Assembly (NCBI GenBank): GCA_040389305.1
Contig: JAZKAD010000064.1
Span: 1-36,815 of the forward strand
Source of the DNA: JAZKAD01 sp040389305
Lineage (GTDB): Bacteria; Pseudomonadota; Alphaproteobacteria; Rickettsiales; Rickettsiaceae
Direction of reading: 5' to 3'
Length of the DNA stretch: 36,815 nt
Shown here: piece by piece, positions 33,381 through 36,815 of the stretch
How positions within the stretch are numbered: position 1 is the stretch's first letter
How the letters are laid out: every line of letters starts with the position of its first letter
Notes under the pieces: generated by a model
What the model saw: the letters and a program-made list of their open reading frames with translations, nothing else
Databases searched by the model: none
What the model was told of the DNA's origin: nothing
Program-made: the position numbers and the translations under genes

Positions 33381-35198
33381 TTAGCCATTTTGCATTTGGT
33401 GCAATTTTTTCATTACTGAAGGAGATAGCATCATATTTAGCTCTTTCAGGTGTTTATCGGGAACATGCGCTGGGGCGTTCATCAATAAGTCTTCCGCCTG
33501 TTGATTCAGAGGGAAGGCTATCACCTCGCGGATATTTGGCACAGATGCAAGTAACATTACGATCCTGTCTATGCCCGGGGCAATGCCTCCATGAGGAGGT
33601 GCGCCGAACTTGAAAGCTCTGATCATGCCGCCAAATTTTTCATCCACTTCATCTTTAGAATATCCAACAATTTCAAAAGCTTTATACATAAGCTCCGGTT
33701 TATGGTTTCTAATGGCGCCACTAGATAGTTCAATGCCGTTGCATACAATGTCATACTGATATGCTTTGATCGCTAGCAGATCCTCATTTGTTTTGGCGCT
33801 AAGAAGAGCGTCAAGCCCGCCTTGAGGCATAGAAAATGGGTTATGGCTAAAGTCAATATTACCAGTCTCTTCGTTCATTTCGTAGAATGGAAAATCTACT
33901 ACCCAGCAGAATTTATAACAATCTTGCTCGATGAGACCAAGATCCTCTCCTAGTTTGGTGCGAATCTTACCTGCGAGTTTTGAGGCTTTGAGCTCTGCGT
34001 CGCAAGTGAAAAATACCGCATCGCCGGAGTTAGAGCCTGCCATTTTTTGAAGAGTCTCTAGTTTTTCTGGACTTAAGAATTTTGCAACTGGCCCTTTGGC
34101 AGAACCATCTTCGGCAAATTGTATATATCCAAGCCCACCGGCTCCTTCTGAGGTAGCATATTCCGTCATTTTATCGAAAAAACTACGGGGTTGGCTTGAG
34201 CCTTTGGGTGCGGCAATTGCTCGTACTACGCTGCCTTTTTTAATATTTTCGCGGAAAATAATAAAATCTGAATCACGGAAGATATCAGTTACATCAGTAA
34301 TTTCTATAGGGTTACGAAGATCGGGCTTGTCTGATCCGTATTTCAACATCGCATCGGTGTAAGTAATGCGCGGGAAAGGAGTATCTGAAACTTTTTTCTT
34401 AGAAAAAGTAGTAAAAATACTATGCATTACTGGTTCGATGGCAGCAAATACATCATCTTGGGCGACGAAAGACATTTCGACATCTAGTTGATAAAATTCT
34501 CCAGGCGACCTGTCGGCTCTAGCATCTTCATCTCTAAAACAAGGAGCGATCTGGAAATAACGATCAAACCCAGATACCATAAGAAGTTGCTTGAATTGCT
34601 GCGGCGCTTGCGGAAGAGCATAAAACTTGCCGGGATGCAGTCTGCTTGGGACTAAAAAGTCACGCGCACCTTCTGGCGAGCTTGCAGTCAGAATCGGAGT
34701 TTGAAACTCATTAAACCCTTGGGCGGTCATAAGACGACGAATTTCTGCGATAACTTTAGAGCGCAGAATAATATTATTATGCAATGCCTCGCGTCTTAAA
34801 TCCAAAAATCTATAAGTAAGCCTTGTATCTTCTGGCGCTGGTTGATCTGAATTTACTGAAAGTGGCAAAGTATCTGCTGCAGACTCAAGCTCGTAACTTT
34901 CAATAACGACTTCTATATGCCCAGTAGACATAGATTCATTTATAGTTTCGCTAGTTCTTGCAACTACTTTTCCAACCGCGGTGATAACGCTTTCGAATCT
35001 TAGATGACTCGCCTTATCCATAAGCTCTGGATTGCTATCTAAAAAGACTATCTGCGTTAGACCATAATGATCTCTGAGATCAATAAAAAGCAAGTTGCCG
35101 TGATCACGACGTCTATGCACCCATCCCGAAAGCTTCACCGTTTGACCTACGTGGTCAAGGTTAAGTTCGTTACAATTATGCGTTCTATATTTATGCAT
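33381..35198 (-). CDS. aspS: Aspartyl-tRNA synthetase
   Basis: Class IIb aminoacyl-tRNA synthetase of the bacterial type with the GAD insertion, 605 residues. The N-terminal OB fold has SGWVHRRRDHGNLLFIDLRD, motif 1 lies in FQTPILTASSPEGARDFLVP, motif 2 is CFRDEDARADRSPGEFYQL, and motif 3 is GIAPGIDRIVMLLA. Many alphaproteobacterial enzymes charge both tRNA-Asp and tRNA-Asn, with GatCAB repairing Asp-tRNA-Asn; nothing here settles that. The ATG at 35198 begins MHKYRTHNCNELN, as in homologues. Confidence 0.97.
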   Translation of the reverse strand: MHKYRTHNCNELNLDHVGQTVKLSGWVHRRRDHGNLLFIDLRDHYGLTQIVFLDSNPELMDKASHLRFESVITAVGKVVARTSETINESMSTGHIEVVIESYELESAADTLPLSVNSDQPAPEDTRLTYRFLDLRREALHNNIILRSKVIAEIRRLMTAQGFNEFQTPILTASSPEGARDFLVPSRLHPGKFYALPQAPQQFKQLLMVSGFDRYFQIAPCFRDEDARADRSPGEFYQLDVEMSFVAQDDVFAAIEPVMHSIFTTFSKKKVSDTPFPRITYTDAMLKYGSDKPDLRNPIEITDVTDIFRDSDFIIFRENIKKGSVVRAIAAPKGSSQPRSFFDKMTEYATSEGAGGLGYIQFAEDGSAKGPVAKFLSPEKLETLQKMAGSNSGDAVFFTCDAELKASKLAGKIRTKLGEDLGLIEQDCYKFCWVVDFPFYEMNEETGNIDFSHNPFSMPQGGLDALLSAKTNEDLLAIKAYQYDIVCNGIELSSGAIRNHKPELMYKAFEIVGYSKDEVDEKFGGMIRAFKFGAPPHGGIAPGIDRIVMLLASVPNIREVIAFPLNQQAEDLLMNAPAHVPDKHLKELNMMLSPSVMKKLHQMQNG

Positions 35199-35281
35199 GT
35201 AGACTGCCTATGTTTTTTCAACTAGATAATAATCAGATCTCAAGAGCTAATCAAGAAGCTTTTGACAAAAGAGTTTCGAGG

Positions 35282-36076
35282 TCATTTTAAATACATCAAG
35301 GGATCTACTGGCGTTTTTCCTTTTCTTAAAGCGAAGTGTAACAAAGGCCGCTTAGCCTCTCCACTCATTCCGACATGACCAACAACCTGGCCTTTAGATA
35401 TATTATCATTTTGACTAAAGATAAGATCATCCATATGTGCGTAAGCCGCAAACATATCACTATTGTTTAGCTTCACTATGATCAAGTTACCGAATTTATC
35501 ATCCATTCCAGAGTATACTACTACCCCGTCCCCAACAGATTTAATATCCGCATGTTGCTTTGCTGCTATATCAATGCCGTTACTTTTTTTACCATCTTTT
35601 AAGGCTTCAAATTTAGTAACTATCTCCCCAGTCACCGGCTTATCAAATTTATCCTTCGAATTTTCTTTTAAAGTAACTGGTTCTGGGGCTTCTTTTATAG
35701 CAGCTGGCATTGCGTTATTTTCTAGATCTTGGGCTTCAAGATCGCTTAATTCCTCTTCCAAGTTCTTGTTTTCTTCTACGGCGTTTTTCTCTATCCTTGC
35801 TGGAGCCTGAACTTCTTCTTGCTCCGAATCTTTATGATGCAAAACTCCGCCAGACGTATTTTTTGAATGTGTGGTAGTTGTGAGTTCGCGTTTTACAATA
35901 ATTGCTTCGTCAGATACAGCTCTTTCGGTACGCTCTGAATATCCTGACTTCGACGATGTGGAAGAGGATTTAAACTCTATGGGGGCCATAGTTTGAGTAA
36001 AGCACGACGATAAAGACAGAAAAGCCAAAGTACTGACAATACTAATGGCTGGGCGTATAATAAAAGATTTTTTCAT
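35282..36076 (-). CDS. NlpD-like lipoprotein with degenerate LytM (M23) domain
   Basis: Outer membrane lipoprotein of 264 residues. The signal peptide ends LSLSSC with the lipidated Cys at residue 25. A long Ser/Thr/Glu-rich linker (about residues 30-145) leads to a C-terminal LytM domain. That domain lacks the zinc ligands of active M23 peptidases: SNGIDIA stands where HxGxD is needed and LLHFALRKG where HLHFE is usual. The same losses mark E. coli NlpD, which does not cut peptidoglycan itself but activates an amidase for daughter-cell separation. Here no LysM domain is visible. Such a role is inferred by similarity. Confidence 0.85.
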   Translation of the reverse strand: MKKSFIIRPAISIVSTLAFLSLSSCFTQTMAPIEFKSSSTSSKSGYSERTERAVSDEAIIVKRELTTTTHSKNTSGGVLHHKDSEQEEVQAPARIEKNAVEENKNLEEELSDLEAQDLENNAMPAAIKEAPEPVTLKENSKDKFDKPVTGEIVTKFEALKDGKKSNGIDIAAKQHADIKSVGDGVVVYSGMDDKFGNLIIVKLNNSDMFAAYAHMDDLIFSQNDNISKGQVVGHVGMSGEAKRPLLHFALRKGKTPVDPLMYLK

Positions 36077-36161
36077 ATAATTTCTCCATGCAGTAATTTT
36101 ATTGAAAAAAGGTGCATGTGCAAGCTATAATGAAACTTATAACTTTAAATTTTTTTCAGAT

Positions 36162-36596
36162 ATGGATTTATACAAGATAGTTATTGCATCAGATCACGCT
36201 GGTTATTTACTTAAAGATAAGGTATTGCATCATCTGCAAGCTGCGGGACATAAAGTGACGGATCTTGGTACAAACAGTGATAAAACCGTAGATTACCCGG
36301 ACTACGCTGACTATGTATGCGAAAATATCCTTGATGAGACCAGTCAGTTAGGGATCTTAATATGCAGCACAGGTATCGGCATGTCTATTGCAGCAAACAG
36401 GCATTCTGGTATCCGGGCTGCGCTCGCTACCAGTCCTTTTATGGCAGAACGTGCTAGGCTTCATAATGACGCTAATATATTAGTGCTTGGGTCCAAAATA
36501 ATAGATGATATAGTTAATCTAGAGATAGTAGACAAATTTCTCTCCGCTAGCTTCGAGGGGGGCAGACATATCAAGAGGCTTGAAAAAATAGGGTAA
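36162..36596 (+). CDS. rpiB: Ribose-5-phosphate isomerase B
   Basis: Interconverts ribulose-5-phosphate and ribose-5-phosphate, the latter being the substrate of prs in this window. The frame is open from a TTG at 36102, but the ATG at 36162 gives MDLYKIVIASDHAGYLLK, the standard family start, and 144 residues. The motifs DYPDYADYV and GILICSTGIGMSIAANRHSG, with the catalytic Cys and oxyanion loop, and ARLHNDANILVLG are all present. There is no strong ribosome site. It is divergent from the NlpD-like gene. Confidence 0.95.
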   Translation: MDLYKIVIASDHAGYLLKDKVLHHLQAAGHKVTDLGTNSDKTVDYPDYADYVCENILDETSQLGILICSTGIGMSIAANRHSGIRAALATSPFMAERARLHNDANILVLGSKIIDDIVNLEIVDKFLSASFEGGRHIKRLEKIG

Positions 36597-36815
36597 TGCT
36601 TTTGCGATTACGAGGAAGCAATGACGCGATGGTGTAGTCCTTAAGCGAAGCACCTAGAGCATATGTGAGTCAATCCAGAAAGTTAAAGTTACGATTTTAG
36701 TACAAGATTAAGCATTGTTACTAAGCAATTTGGTTTATCAAAAATTAAGATAGAAATACTTGGCAAGTTCAATAATCTAGTGCAACAGTGTATAGTTGGT
36801 TTTGTACAACGAACG
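36597..36815. other. Non-coding right end with repeat-like debris
   Basis: No coding frame of credible length. A short stretch ACGAGGAAGCAATGACG (36611-36627) followed further on by GTCAATCCAGAAA resembles the degenerate dispersed repeats that contain GCGAGGAAGCAATGAC and AATCCAG in many Rickettsiales genomes. The window ends before any further feature appears. Confidence 0.35.

Noticed and set aside
36776..36790. TGCAACAG near the right edge as an IS end
   Set aside because: Only 8 bp recall the IS-type core, and no transposase sequence is visible before the window ends.
1..36815. tRNA, rRNA or CRISPR array
   Set aside because: No cloverleaf with a T-loop motif, no rRNA segment and no regularly spaced repeat was seen in the intergenic regions by eye.

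Overview
The window looks like chromosome from an alphaproteobacterium, most probably an obligately intracellular Rickettsiales-type bacterium. The pointers are: moderately AT-rich housekeeping genes with little clustering by pathway; an F1 ATPase locus holding only atpH-atpA; a small rickettsial-style outer-membrane beta-barrel protein; a methyltransferase with the domain layout of rickettsial outer-membrane-protein lysine methyltransferases; a long IleRS; and several orphan genes next to repeat debris. A ribose-phosphate pyrophosphokinase, which I recall as absent from Rickettsia itself, points to a sister family such as a Midichloriaceae-like lineage. This placement is inference only.

Layout. 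1-5200 (minus): nuoJ-K-L-M-N, the membrane arm of complex I, with 4-bp ATGA overlaps at L/M and M/N; nuoN runs off the left edge. 5446-8741 (plus): hisS, murG, an acidic lipoprotein and a DUF167 gene. 8779-11248: a 2.4-kb accessory module between two perfect 38-bp direct repeats. It carries a transposase remnant and a two-gene operon whose larger product has a His-Asp-Gln-Cys order like CE-clan (YopJ/ULP) cysteine proteases. 11255-12655 (minus): lpd. 12749-14900 (plus): three unrecognised genes, the first two possibly one frameshifted gene. 15034-19304 (plus): manC, atpH-atpA, prs. 19510-20124: abundant-type outer membrane protein with a strong terminator. 20335-23535: ileS, convergent with a family 2 glycosyltransferase. 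24565-26463: holC, an unlisted 45-aa entericidin-type lipoprotein (minus), and a membrane-anchored ChaN/TraB-like protein. 26522-28890 (minus): a Pif1-like helicase and a class II aldolase/adducin protein, separated by a 23-bp perfect-arm palindrome. 29009-35198 (minus): methyltransferase, frr, pyrH, beta-lactamase-like serine hydrolase, aspS. 35282-36076 (minus): an NlpD-like degenerate LytM lipoprotein. 36162-36596 (plus): rpiB.

How the genes fit together. Most are core functions: respiration (nuo, atp, lpd), translation (hisS, ileS, aspS, frr), envelope (murG, NlpD-like protein, OMP, lipoproteins, GDP-mannose supply and a glycosyltransferase), nucleotides (prs, pyrH, rpiB) and replication (holC, Pif1). 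rpiB and prs together could supply ribose-5-phosphate and then PRPP. The accessory content of most interest is the repeat-flanked module at 8779-11248 and the palindromic elements at 28016-28155 and 32073-32140. No tRNA, rRNA or CRISPR array was recognised.
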